NCBI GenBank assembly: GCA_029861485.1
Contig: JAOTZF010000071.1
Location: 1 to 8,360 of the forward strand
Length of the DNA stretch: 8,360 nucleotides
Reading direction: 5' to 3'
Source: Thermoleophilia bacterium
Lineage (GTDB): Bacteria; Actinomycetota; Thermoleophilia; Miltoncostaeales; Miltoncostaeaceae
Below, piece after piece: positions 1 through 5,901 of this stretch (position 1 is the stretch's first letter; every line of letters begins with the position of its first letter). The notes beneath the pieces were generated by a model that was not told the DNA's origin, searched no databases, and saw only the letters and a program-made list of their open reading frames with translations. The position numbers were made by a program, and so were the translations under genes.

Positions 1-701
1 AGGCATTCCAGGGCGGCAGCCGTGATGACCCCTTCCGTCGACCCGCCGATGCCGACATACAGGTGGTCGCCGGTGCCGCGCACCGCCGCCTCCATGCTCG
101 CGGTGATGTCGCCATCGGGGATCAAGCGAATGCGGGCGCCTGCCGCGCGGATCTCCTCGATCAGCTCGGCGTGGCGTGGCCGGTCCAGCACGATCACCGT
201 GATGTCGCGTACGCGCCGCCCGTGGCAGCGAGCCACTACTTCGAGGGTCTCGGCGATAGGAGCATCGATATCGACCCGGCCCTTGGCCGTGGCGCCCACG
301 CAGAGCTTGCGCATGTAGATGTCCGGCGCGGAGAAGACGCCCCCGGGCTCGGCAACCGCGCAGACCGCGATGGCGCCGCTGTCGCCACGAGCGACCAGAT
401 CGGTGCCCTCCAGGGGGTCGACCGCGATGTCGACCTCGACGCCGCCAGCCCCCAGCTTCTCACCGACATAGAGTTCCGGAGCCTCGTCCTTCTGCCCCTC
501 GCCGATCACCACGGTCCCGTTGATCGGAACCTCGTTGAAAGCCTTGCGCATGGCGTCGACGGCCGCCTGATCAGCTGCGTGATTGTCGCCGCGCCCGAGC
601 CACCGCGCGGAGGCGAGCGCCGCATGCTCGGTGACCCTCAGGAAGTCGACCGCGCGCAGGTGGGACTGGGGCTGGCCTTCTTTCGACGGCTCGTCGCTCA
701 C
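1..701 (-). CDS. glpX: Class II fructose-1,6-bisphosphatase (GlpX), 3' end cut by window edge
   Basis: Hydrolyses fructose-1,6-bisphosphate to fructose-6-phosphate in the cytoplasm (gluconeogenesis; also refills the pentose-phosphate pool). I translated the frame by hand: 233 residues are visible of a family usually 320-340 long, so about 100 C-terminal residues lie beyond position 1. The match to E. coli GlpX from memory is close: GRGDNHAAD (res. 36-44), the metal-binding IGEGQKDEAPELY (66-78), the lithium-sensitive phosphatase signature VDPLEGTD (94-101), APDIYMRKL, IPDGDITAS and GIGGSTEG near the break. The last is usually GGAPEG, so Ala-Pro is replaced by Ser-Thr. The start is GTG at 701-699, chosen because GAGGTGA lies just upstream and the GTG overlaps the tal stop as GTGA. 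That coupling implies co-transcription with tal. rho often follows glpX in Gram-positive bacteria, but that would lie outside this window. Confidence 0.95.
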   Translation of the reverse strand, partial: MSDEPSKEGQPQSHLRAVDFLRVTEHAALASARWLGRGDNHAADQAAVDAMRKAFNEVPINGTVVIGEGQKDEAPELYVGEKLGAGGVEVDIAVDPLEGTDLVARGDSGAIAVCAVAEPGGVFSAPDIYMRKLCVGATAKGRVDIDAPIAETLEVVARCHGRRVRDITVIVLDRPRHAELIEEIRAAGARIRLIPDGDITASMEAAVRGTGDHLYVGIGGSTEGVITAAALEC

Positions 702-1366
702 CGACTCACCTCTGTTGACCCGCGGGCCCCTCGGGCCTGGGAATCGGCCGTGAACGTCTCGATCCCCGCCGCGGTCAGCGGGTGCTGGAGCATCTGGTAG
801 AAGACCTTCGGGGGGATGGTGGCGATGTCCGCGCCCATGCGCGCCGCCTCCACGACGTGGATGGGGTGGCGGATCGAGGCGGCGAGCACCTCGGTGTCGT
901 AGTCGGCCATCGCGAACGCCTCGACGATCTCCTTGAGCGCCGTCAGGCCGCTCTGGCCAATGTCGTCGAAGCGGCCGAGGAAGGGCGAAACGAAGGCCGC
1001 ACCGGCCGAGGCCGACAGGATCGCCTGAGGTGCGGTGAAGCAGAGGGTCATGTTCACCCGGATGCCTTCGGAGGCGAGCGTGTTGGTGGCCGCGAGCGAC
1101 TCCGCGCCCATGGGAAGCTTGATGACGATGTTCGGGTGGATCGCTGCCAGGCGGCGCCCCTCGCTGACCATCTCGCCACGAGCCTCGGCCACGACCTCGG
1201 CGCTTACCGGGCCGTCGACCAGGCCGCAGACCTTGCGGTAGATATCCTCTTCTTCGCCCTCGACCTTGTTCAGGAGGGTCGGATTTGTGGTGACACCGCT
1301 CAGCACGCCCCAGGCGGCCAAGGTCTCGAGATCGTTCAGATCTGCGGTGTCGGCGTAGAGCTTCAC
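698..1366 (-). CDS. tal: Transaldolase, TalC/FSA-like small form
   Basis: Cytoplasmic class I aldolase-fold enzyme that moves a dihydroxyacetone unit between sugar phosphates in the non-oxidative pentose-phosphate pathway. Its 222 residues match the short single-domain TalC/fructose-6-phosphate aldolase (FSA) family. It begins MKLYADTADL with Asp6, then GVTTNPTLL (res. 24-32) and the Schiff-base lysine K83 in IVIKLPM. Further on are NMTLCFTAPQAILSASAGA and SPFLGRFDDIG (127-137), and it ends in the family's VFYQMLQHP region. FSA of E. coli has Gln59 and Tyr131; here the matching positions are Glu58 (SAEVVA) and Phe129 (SPF), as in true transaldolases, so transaldolase activity is preferred over FSA. 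The start is GTG with GAGGAG seven bases upstream. It overlaps glpX by four bases, while 127 bases separate it from folP. Confidence 0.93.
   Translation of the reverse strand: MKLYADTADLNDLETLAAWGVLSGVTTNPTLLNKVEGEEEDIYRKVCGLVDGPVSAEVVAEARGEMVSEGRRLAAIHPNIVIKLPMGAESLAATNTLASEGIRVNMTLCFTAPQAILSASAGAAFVSPFLGRFDDIGQSGLTALKEIVEAFAMADYDTEVLAASIRHPIHVVEAARMGADIATIPPKVFYQMLQHPLTAAGIETFTADSQARGARGSTEVSR
706..713 (-). promoter_or_regulatory. Strong ribosome binding site for glpX
   Basis: The minus strand reads AGAGGTGA, a near-perfect anti-16S match, ending four bases before the GTG at 701. It lies inside the last codons of tal. It decides the GTG start of glpX and suggests that glpX can be initiated efficiently as well as by coupling to tal termination. 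Confidence 0.75.
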
Positions 1367-1373
1367 GGCTCAG

Positions 1374-1379
1374 CTCCTC
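1374..1379 (-). promoter_or_regulatory. Ribosome binding site of tal
   Basis: GAGGAG on the minus strand, seven bases before the GTG start at 1366-1364. It fixes that start, which also gives the expected family N-terminus MKLYADT. Confidence 0.7.
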
Positions 1380-1392
1380 GTCGATCATCAGC

Positions 1393-1421
1393 GAGATCGC
1401 CCTCAACGAGGGGGCGTTCTC
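1393..1421 (-). promoter_or_regulatory. Stem-loop in the tal-glpX leader
   Basis: On the minus strand GAGA-A-CGCCCCC, loop TCGTT, GAGGGCG-A-TCTC can fold. Seven inner pairs (one of them G-T, closing the short loop) and four outer pairs are separated by one A-A mismatch. No T-run follows on either strand, so it does not look like a standard Rho-independent terminator. It lies 13 bases before the tal ribosome binding site and a few bases after the predicted transcription start, so a 5'-leader structure (stability or control) is the preferred reading. A weak folP terminator remains possible. Confidence 0.45.
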
Positions 1422-1432
1422 ATTGGGTGCGC

Positions 1433-1441
1433 AGGCTAGCA
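1433..1441 (-). promoter_or_regulatory. Candidate extended -10 promoter for tal-glpX
   Basis: The minus strand reads TGCTAGCCT, which fits the extended -10 pattern TGnTAnnnT. No convincing -35 box is found 16-18 bases upstream. Predicted initiation near 1425-1427 would give a leader of about 60 bases that starts at the stem-loop. The same core TGCTAGC precedes lysA, the other gene of this strand that has an upstream spacer. Confidence 0.4.
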
Positions 1442-1493
1442 GGCACCGTCCCGACTACCCGCCCGGGAAGTGCATTCGCCCAGCAGGTCCGAA

Positions 1494-2348
1494 CTACTTC
1501 GGCACCTCGTGCCAGGTATCGACGGTGCCGTCGCGGAGCGCCTCGGCCATGGTGAGCGCCTGCCGGATGAAGGCCACGTCGTGCACCCGGAAGATGCTCG
1601 CGCCACGCAGGCGCGTCCAGATGACACCCGCCACCGTGCCGGCAAGACGTTCTTTGGCGAGCGCGCCGGTAACCGCGCCGATCACCTTCTTGTTGCCCAT
1701 CGGGATGAACACCGGGCGGCCCAGCGCCACCACCTCGTCGATGCGATGAAGCAGGTCGAGATCCTGCTCCGGCGACTTGCCCAAGCCGACACCGGGGTCG
1801 ATCACCATGCGCTCACGGGCGATGCCTGTGGCTTGGGCCCGCGCCACGGCGCCCGACGCCCATTGGGTGACGGCCCCCGGCACGTCGACGTCCGGAAAGC
1901 TCGTGGGCCTCACCTTGGGCTCGCCGAAAAAGTGAGTCAGCACAACGCCGATCTGCGAGGCCGCCGCGACCTGCAGCATCGCGTCGTCGCGCAGCCCGGT
2001 CGGGTCGTTGAGAATCGACGCCCCGGCCTCGATTGCCGCCGCGGCAACCGGAGGCTTGAAGGTGTCGATGGCGACCGGCACCTCGAGCTGGTCGGCCAGG
2101 CGCTCGATGACCGGCACCACGCGGGCGATCTCCTCGTCGGCCGGAGTGGGATCCGAGAAGCGCAGCGACTCCCCTCCCACCTCGACCACGCTCGCGCCCG
2201 CCTCGGCGAGCGCAGCGCCGTGGGCCACGGAGCGATCGGTGCCGAAGTGCTTACCCTCGTCGGTGAACGAGTCGGGCGTGGCGTTGACGATGCCGACCAG
2301 GTGGCCGCGACGACAGTCCAGCTCCCCGGTCGCGTGGCGCCAGATCAC
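1494..2348 (-). CDS. folP: Dihydropteroate synthase family protein (FolP or FolP2-like)
   Basis: The family condenses p-aminobenzoate with dihydropterin pyrophosphate in folate synthesis and has a TIM-barrel fold. Its 284 residues equal the usual length. Landmarks: GIVNATPDSF with Asn22 and Phe28, VEVGGESLRFSD (55-66), AIDTFK with Asp95, ILNDPTG with Asn114, THFFGEPK, MVIDPGVGLGK with Asp184, GNKKVIG with Lys221, and FRVHDV with Arg254/His256. Two loops depart from the norm. GGESTRPG has become GGESLRFS, placing Leu62 and Phe64 at the Thr62/Pro64 positions of E. coli FolP. The usual SRK has become NKK. The NK variant recalls mycobacterial FolP2, which is reported to lack DHPS activity, so the exact reaction is uncertain. 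The start is GTG, four bases after the thrB stop, with no clear ribosome binding site, suggesting coupling. No folB, folK or pabB is adjacent. Confidence 0.85.
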   Translation of the reverse strand: MIWRHATGELDCRRGHLVGIVNATPDSFTDEGKHFGTDRSVAHGAALAEAGASVVEVGGESLRFSDPTPADEEIARVVPVIERLADQLEVPVAIDTFKPPVAAAAIEAGASILNDPTGLRDDAMLQVAAASQIGVVLTHFFGEPKVRPTSFPDVDVPGAVTQWASGAVARAQATGIARERMVIDPGVGLGKSPEQDLDLLHRIDEVVALGRPVFIPMGNKKVIGAVTGALAKERLAGTVAGVIWTRLRGASIFRVHDVAFIRQALTMAEALRDGTVDTWHEVPK

Positions 2349-2352
2349 GGCG

Positions 2353-3279
2353 CTAGCCGATGGCCTTTGCCAACTGCGCCTCGTTGGCGCCGCCCCAGCG
2401 GGCGCGCACGCCGGTGGGCGCCACCTTCGAGATGCGCGCGCGTCCGGGCTCCCCCGCCTCGCTCAGCACCGACTCCGCGGCGCCCGCAACGTCCTTCACG
2501 GCGTCGGCACGACACCACAGCAGCATCGCCGGCCCCGAGCCCGAGACCGTGGCGCCCAGGCAGCCCTCGCCATCGACCAGAGCCCGTAGACCATCGACGG
2601 CCGGCACGAAGGGCCCGCGGTAGGGCTCGTGCAGGTGGTCCTTCAAGAAGTCGCCGAGCTCGTCGAGCCTGCCCTCGCTGAGCGCCAGGGTCAGGCCGAT
2701 GCCGTGGCAGAGCGTCTTCGCGGCGGCCTGCAGCGACACGTACTCCGGCAGAGCGCCGCGGGCGTCGTTCGTTGCGACCGTCTGGTCGGGGATCACCACG
2801 ACGAAGACAAGCTCCTCCGGCACTGGTACCGGCACCGCGCGAGGCCCGGGCGCAACGGCCACACAGCCGCCCTCGAGGCAGGCGGCGGCGTTGTCGGCGT
2901 GCCCCTCGAACTCCGCCGCTCGAGCCAGTAGATCATCGGGTGCCCAACGCAGGCCTCCGAGTGCGTTCGCCGCCACCAGACCTGCACAGATCGCCGAGGA
3001 GCTCGAGCCAAGCCCGCGACGCAGCGGGATGCGGTTCTTGCAGACGATCTCCAACCCATCCAGACCACCGATTCCGCTGGCGAGTGCCCTGCAGACCAGG
3101 TTGGTCTCGTCGGCGGGCAGCACGTCGGCCCCCTCCCCTTCGACGCGCACCTCGAGGGGCCCTGGGCGCTGCTCGATTCGCACGACGTTGCTGAGATCCA
3201 AGGCCACGGCAAGCGTGTCGAAGCCGGGGCCGAGATTCGCTGAGGACGCCGGGGCGGTGACGATGAGCGGCTCAGGCAA
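2353..3279 (-). CDS. thrB: Homoserine kinase
   Basis: Phosphorylates homoserine with ATP, feeding O-phosphohomoserine to ThrC. At 308 residues it is a normal-length GHMP kinase. Visible motifs: APASSANLGPGFD (res. 9-21), the phosphate-binding loop RGLGSSSSAICAG (88-100), and EGHADNAAACLEGG (125-138) with the family's acidic/Asn metal and substrate site. Also present are TNDARGALP (170-178), which supplies the conserved Thr and Arg, and GATVSGSGPAML (242-253). The start is TTG, supported by AGAGGA nine bases upstream and by the family N-terminus; no nearer ATG or GTG exists. It overlaps thrC by eight bases, so it is translated from the same message. Soluble, cytoplasmic, no anomalies beyond the rare start. 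Confidence 0.95.
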   Translation of the reverse strand: MPEPLIVTAPASSANLGPGFDTLAVALDLSNVVRIEQRPGPLEVRVEGEGADVLPADETNLVCRALASGIGGLDGLEIVCKNRIPLRRGLGSSSSAICAGLVAANALGGLRWAPDDLLARAAEFEGHADNAAACLEGGCVAVAPGPRAVPVPVPEELVFVVVIPDQTVATNDARGALPEYVSLQAAAKTLCHGIGLTLALSEGRLDELGDFLKDHLHEPYRGPFVPAVDGLRALVDGEGCLGATVSGSGPAMLLWCRADAVKDVAGAAESVLSEAGEPGRARISKVAPTGVRARWGGANEAQLAKAIG

Positions 3280-4318
3280 TGATCGCGTCCTCTATGGGCG
3301 CGTATTCGGCGGGCAGGTGGAGCATCTCGGGCGACTCCGCGATGGCGGTGTCCGGATCCTTCAGACCGTGGCCGGTCAGCACACACACCACCCGCTCCCC
3401 GACATTCAGCTCGCCGCGCTCGCGAGCAGCGATGACCCCCGCGATGGACGCGGCGCTGGAGGGCTCGCAGAAGACCCCTTCGGTGGACGCGACCAACGCG
3501 TACGCCGCCAGGATGTCCTCGTCGGTAACCGCGGCGACACGCCCTCCCGAGGAGTTCATGGCGTCGAGCGCCTGCTGGCCTCGCGCCGGATTGCCGATGC
3601 GGATGGCGGTCGCGATCGTCTCGGGCTTCTCGATCGTGTGGCCCTCGACCAGCGGCGCGGCTCCGGCGGCCTGGAAGCCGTACAGGCGCGGCATGCGTGA
3701 GGTGGTGCCGGCCTCGTGGTACTCCGCGAAGCCCATCGCGTACGCACTGACGTTGCCGGCGTTGCCCACCGGGATGCAGAGCGCATCGGGGGCGTCGCCG
3801 AGCGTGTCGCACACCTCGAACGCCGCGGTCTTCTGACCCTCGAGACGGAAGGGGTTGAGCGAGTTGACCAGCGCGATCGGGGTGCGCTCGACCAGCTCGC
3901 GCACGATGCGAAGCGCGTCGTCGAACGAGCCGTCGATGGCGATCACCCGCGCTCCGTGAGCCAGGGCCTGTGCCAGCTTGCCGAGGGCGATCTTGCCGTC
4001 GGGGATCAGCACCGCGCAGCGCATGCCGGCGCGGGTGGCGTAGGCAGCCGCGGAGGCGCTGGTGTTCCCGGTGGAGGCGCAGATCACGGCCTCGGCGCCG
4101 TCCTCCAAGGCCTTGCTGAGGGCCATGGTCATTCCACGGTCCTTGAAGCTGCCCGTGGGATTCATCCCCTCGTACTTGGCGTAGATATCGAGCTCGAGCC
4201 GCTCGGACAGCCGCGGCAGATCCACCAGGGGCGTGTCGCCCTCGCCCAGGCTCACCACGGGGGTGGCGTCGGTCACCGGCAGGTGAGCGCGGTAGCGCTC
4301 GATCAAAGCGGCGCTCAA
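3272..4318 (-). CDS. thrC: Threonine synthase
   Basis: PLP-dependent enzyme that turns O-phosphohomoserine into threonine, the last step of the pathway. Its 348 residues match the short actinobacterial/archaeal type rather than the longer E. coli type. Motifs: PLP lysine K59 in NPTGSFKDRGM (53-63), ASTGNTSASAAAYA (81-94), the phosphate-binding loop PVGNAGNVSAY (183-193), and EPSSAASIAG and VLTGHGLKDPD (313-323) near the C-terminus. The start is TTG; the sequence overlaps the lysA stop as TTGA (4315-4318) with only a weak purine-rich region upstream, so translational coupling to lysA is likely. It is followed directly by thrB. The usual partner hom (homoserine dehydrogenase) is missing between lysA and thrC. 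Confidence 0.96.
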   Translation of the reverse strand: MSAALIERYRAHLPVTDATPVVSLGEGDTPLVDLPRLSERLELDIYAKYEGMNPTGSFKDRGMTMALSKALEDGAEAVICASTGNTSASAAAYATRAGMRCAVLIPDGKIALGKLAQALAHGARVIAIDGSFDDALRIVRELVERTPIALVNSLNPFRLEGQKTAAFEVCDTLGDAPDALCIPVGNAGNVSAYAMGFAEYHEAGTTSRMPRLYGFQAAGAAPLVEGHTIEKPETIATAIRIGNPARGQQALDAMNSSGGRVAAVTDEDILAAYALVASTEGVFCEPSSAASIAGVIAARERGELNVGERVVCVLTGHGLKDPDTAIAESPEMLHLPAEYAPIEDAIIA

Positions 4319-5610
4319 AGGTCCCGGCTCACAAGCTCGGCGTAGGTCTCGCGGCGTGTCACGACGCGGCTCTTGCCCTGATCGACGAAGACGACGGCCG
4401 GACGGGTAACGCCGTTGTAGTTGGAGGACATCGACACACCGTAGGCGCCCGTCGCGGGTAGGCAGAGCAGATCGCCCGCCCCGACCTGGGGCACCTGCGC
4501 CTCACGCACCAGGATGTCGCCGCTCTCACAGTGCTTGCCCACGATGCGCACGGTGCCGTTCGGCTCCTCGGCGGCACGATTGGCCACCACGACCTCATAC
4601 TGGGCGCCATAGAGCATTGGCCGAAGCAAGTCGCTCATGCCCCCGTCCACCCCGACATAGGTGCGGACGCCGGGAACCTGCTTCACGCCGCCGACCCGAT
4701 AGATCGTCAGTCCTGCGCGACCCACCATGCTGCGGCCGGGCTCGACCAGCAGCTTGGGCATCGGCAGCCCTGCGTCCTGCCAGGCCTTGGTCACCGCGCC
4801 GACTACCGCGCCGGCGTAGGAATCGATGCTCGGAGGCACCTGGTCGCGGGTGTGCGCGATCCCCAGACCGCCACCCATGTCCAGCACCTGGATCTCCCCA
4901 CCGATCCCGCGTGCGAAGTCCGCCATCACGTGAGCGGCTGAGGCAAAGCCATCGAGGGCAAGCAACTGCGAGCCGATGTGGGCGTGCAGGCCGGCGAACT
5001 CCAGGCCGCCGGCCGCCCGAATCTCATTCACGGCCTGCGCGGCGAGCCCGTCGGCAAGCGGAAAGCCGAACTTCGAGTCGACCTGACCCGTGGAGATGAA
5101 CTCGTGGGTGTCCGGCTCGACGCCGGGCGTCACCCGCACAAGCACGCGTTGAGTGATCCCGCGGCTGGTCGCCCGGTCCGCCAGGAGGCTGATCTCATCA
5201 AAGCCGTCGACGATCACGGTGCCGACACCCACGCTCATCAGCTCCTCGATCTCGCGAGCGTCCTTGTTGTTGCCGTGCATGTAGATACGCGCCGGCGGGA
5301 ACCCGGCCTTGGTCGCGGCATAGAGCTCGCCGCCGGAGGCAACGTCCACCGAGAGCCCCTCTTCTGCCGCCATGCGGAGCACGGCGAGCCCGAAGTACGC
5401 CTTGCTGGCGTAGAGCACCTCAGAGCCGGGCTCGCGAGTGGCGAAAGCGTCGCGATATGAGCGCATCGTGGCGCGCAGCAGCCCCTCGTCGTAAACGACG
5501 AGGGGCGTTCCGTGCTCATCGGCGAGCCGGACCAGGTCGCACCCGCCCACGCAGAGGTGGTCGTCCTCGATGGTCGCCGAGGGCGGGAGCACGTGCGCGA
5601 GGGCGGACAT
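4315..5610 (-). CDS. lysA: Diaminopimelate decarboxylase
   Basis: Decarboxylates meso-diaminopimelate to L-lysine, the last step of lysine synthesis; a PLP fold-type III enzyme that works as a dimer. The 431 residues are typical. Motifs: PLP lysine K70 in YASKAYFG, the substrate/PLP helix SVDVASGGEL (87-96), HAHIGSQ (209-215), the glycine-rich DMGGGLGI (244-251), EPGRSMVGRAG (290-300), the CESGD motif (361-365) that brings a catalytic Cys from the second subunit, and GAYGVSMSSNYNG (388-400). The start is ATG, the only ATG start on this strand. No ribosome binding site precedes it, but a promoter-like TGCTAGCGT ends nine bases before it, so the message may be leaderless. First gene of the lysA-thrC-thrB-folP unit. 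The upstream neighbour is divergent, whereas many actinobacteria have argS there. Confidence 0.97.
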   Translation of the reverse strand: MSALAHVLPPSATIEDDHLCVGGCDLVRLADEHGTPLVVYDEGLLRATMRSYRDAFATREPGSEVLYASKAYFGLAVLRMAAEEGLSVDVASGGELYAATKAGFPPARIYMHGNNKDAREIEELMSVGVGTVIVDGFDEISLLADRATSRGITQRVLVRVTPGVEPDTHEFISTGQVDSKFGFPLADGLAAQAVNEIRAAGGLEFAGLHAHIGSQLLALDGFASAAHVMADFARGIGGEIQVLDMGGGLGIAHTRDQVPPSIDSYAGAVVGAVTKAWQDAGLPMPKLLVEPGRSMVGRAGLTIYRVGGVKQVPGVRTYVGVDGGMSDLLRPMLYGAQYEVVVANRAAEEPNGTVRIVGKHCESGDILVREAQVPQVGAGDLLCLPATGAYGVSMSSNYNGVTRPAVVFVDQGKSRVVTRRETYAELVSRDL

Positions 5611-5619
5611 GCCCGGCGG

Positions 5620-5628
5620 ACGCTAGCA
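5620..5628 (-). promoter_or_regulatory. Candidate extended -10 promoter for lysA (possibly leaderless mRNA)
   Basis: The minus strand reads TGCTAGCGT, fitting TGnTAnnnT. Only nine bases separate it from the lysA ATG, so initiation 6-9 bases downstream would give a leader of 0-3 bases. The absence of any Shine-Dalgarno sequence before lysA agrees with this. The -35 region at 5643-5649 is poor (GTCAGG or GGTCAG) and overlaps the first copy of the 11-base repeat. Confidence 0.45.
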
Positions 5629-5643
5629 CGCGATCTGTGGATC

Positions 5644-5654
5644 CTGACCGGCCG
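5644..5654 (+). repeat. Direct repeat copy 1, CTGACCGGCCG
   Basis: Exact 11-base match to 5710-5720, 66 bases apart start to start, in the same orientation. This copy covers the -35 position of the candidate lysA promoter, so a regulator binding here could block lysA transcription. A shorter GCTGACC core recurs at 5829-5835. Confidence 0.5.
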
Positions 5655-5709
5655 GCCGAGGGTGAAGGTGACGCGCGGCAGCCGCCAGGTCCTTCGTTTT
5701 GATCGGCTG

Positions 5710-5720
5710 CTGACCGGCCG
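5710..5720 (+). repeat. Direct repeat copy 2, CTGACCGGCCG
   Basis: Second exact copy of the 11-base repeat at 5644-5654, about 100 bases upstream of the lysA start. Two copies in one 291-base divergent spacer suggest paired operator sites, though a chance match in GC-rich DNA cannot be excluded. Confidence 0.5.
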
Positions 5721-5742
5721 ACTTCATGTTGGCTGGAGCCTC

Positions 5743-5769
5743 ATTGCAGCCTCCGCGCAATCGAATTGC
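5743..5769. promoter_or_regulatory. Interleaved ATTGC/GCAAT half-sites, candidate operator
   Basis: ATTGC at 5743-5747, GCAAT at 5757-5761 and ATTGC at 5765-5769 give two overlapping inverted repeats with spacers of 9 and 3 bases. They also form a direct repeat ATTGCrGCC 22 bases apart, about two helical turns. The stretch is locally AT-richer than its surroundings. The layout resembles a site for a dimeric repressor serving either divergent gene; the regulator is unknown. Confidence 0.35.
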
Positions 5770-5892
5770 GGCCTTCACCGGATGGCGAACCGAAGCCCCG
5801 GCAACAAGCTCGATCGCACCCCACGGCGGCTGACCCTCCCAGCGTGCGGGCCACGCCGGGGGCCGGTGCCGTCGTCGCCGTACGAATCCGAC

Positions 5893-5898
5893 GGGAGG
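5893..5898 (+). promoter_or_regulatory. Ribosome binding site of the nitroreductase gene
   Basis: GGGAGG, followed by ATC and the ATG at 5902. It decides the start against an open frame extending far upstream into lysA antisense, and fits the family, whose N-terminus lies just before the RSVR motif. Confidence 0.75.
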
Positions 5899-5901
5899 AT
5901 C

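Larger units (their letters stand above)
5611..5901. other. Divergent intergenic region between lysA and the nitroreductase gene
   Basis: These 291 bases lie between two divergent genes. No supported gene is present: an open plus-strand frame crosses it, but the frame continues from within lysA antisense and has no family match before the nitroreductase ATG. The region contains a candidate lysA promoter, an 11-base direct repeat, and interleaved ATTGC/GCAAT half-sites, all listed separately. I could not identify a convincing plus-strand promoter. Confidence 0.7.

Noticed and set aside
63..800. A 245-codon plus-strand open frame over the left end
   Set aside because: It is antisense to glpX, whose GTG-started frame encodes recognisable metal-binding motifs; the plus-strand product resembles nothing.
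1393..1421. Rho-independent terminator of folP
   Set aside because: The stem is good but no T-run follows on either strand, and the element sits just downstream of a promoter-like sequence; listed instead as a leader structure with modest confidence.
1470..2681. A 403-codon open frame on the plus strand opposite folP and thrB
   Set aside because: Its product is a His/Arg/Gly-rich low-complexity string with no family motifs, and it lies opposite two genes with clear catalytic motifs; it is a product of high GC third-position bias.
5512..5901. N-terminal extension of the nitroreductase into the intergenic region and lysA antisense
   Set aside because: Residues before the ATG at 5902 have no nitroreductase features, and a good GGGAGG ribosome binding site marks 5902 as the start.
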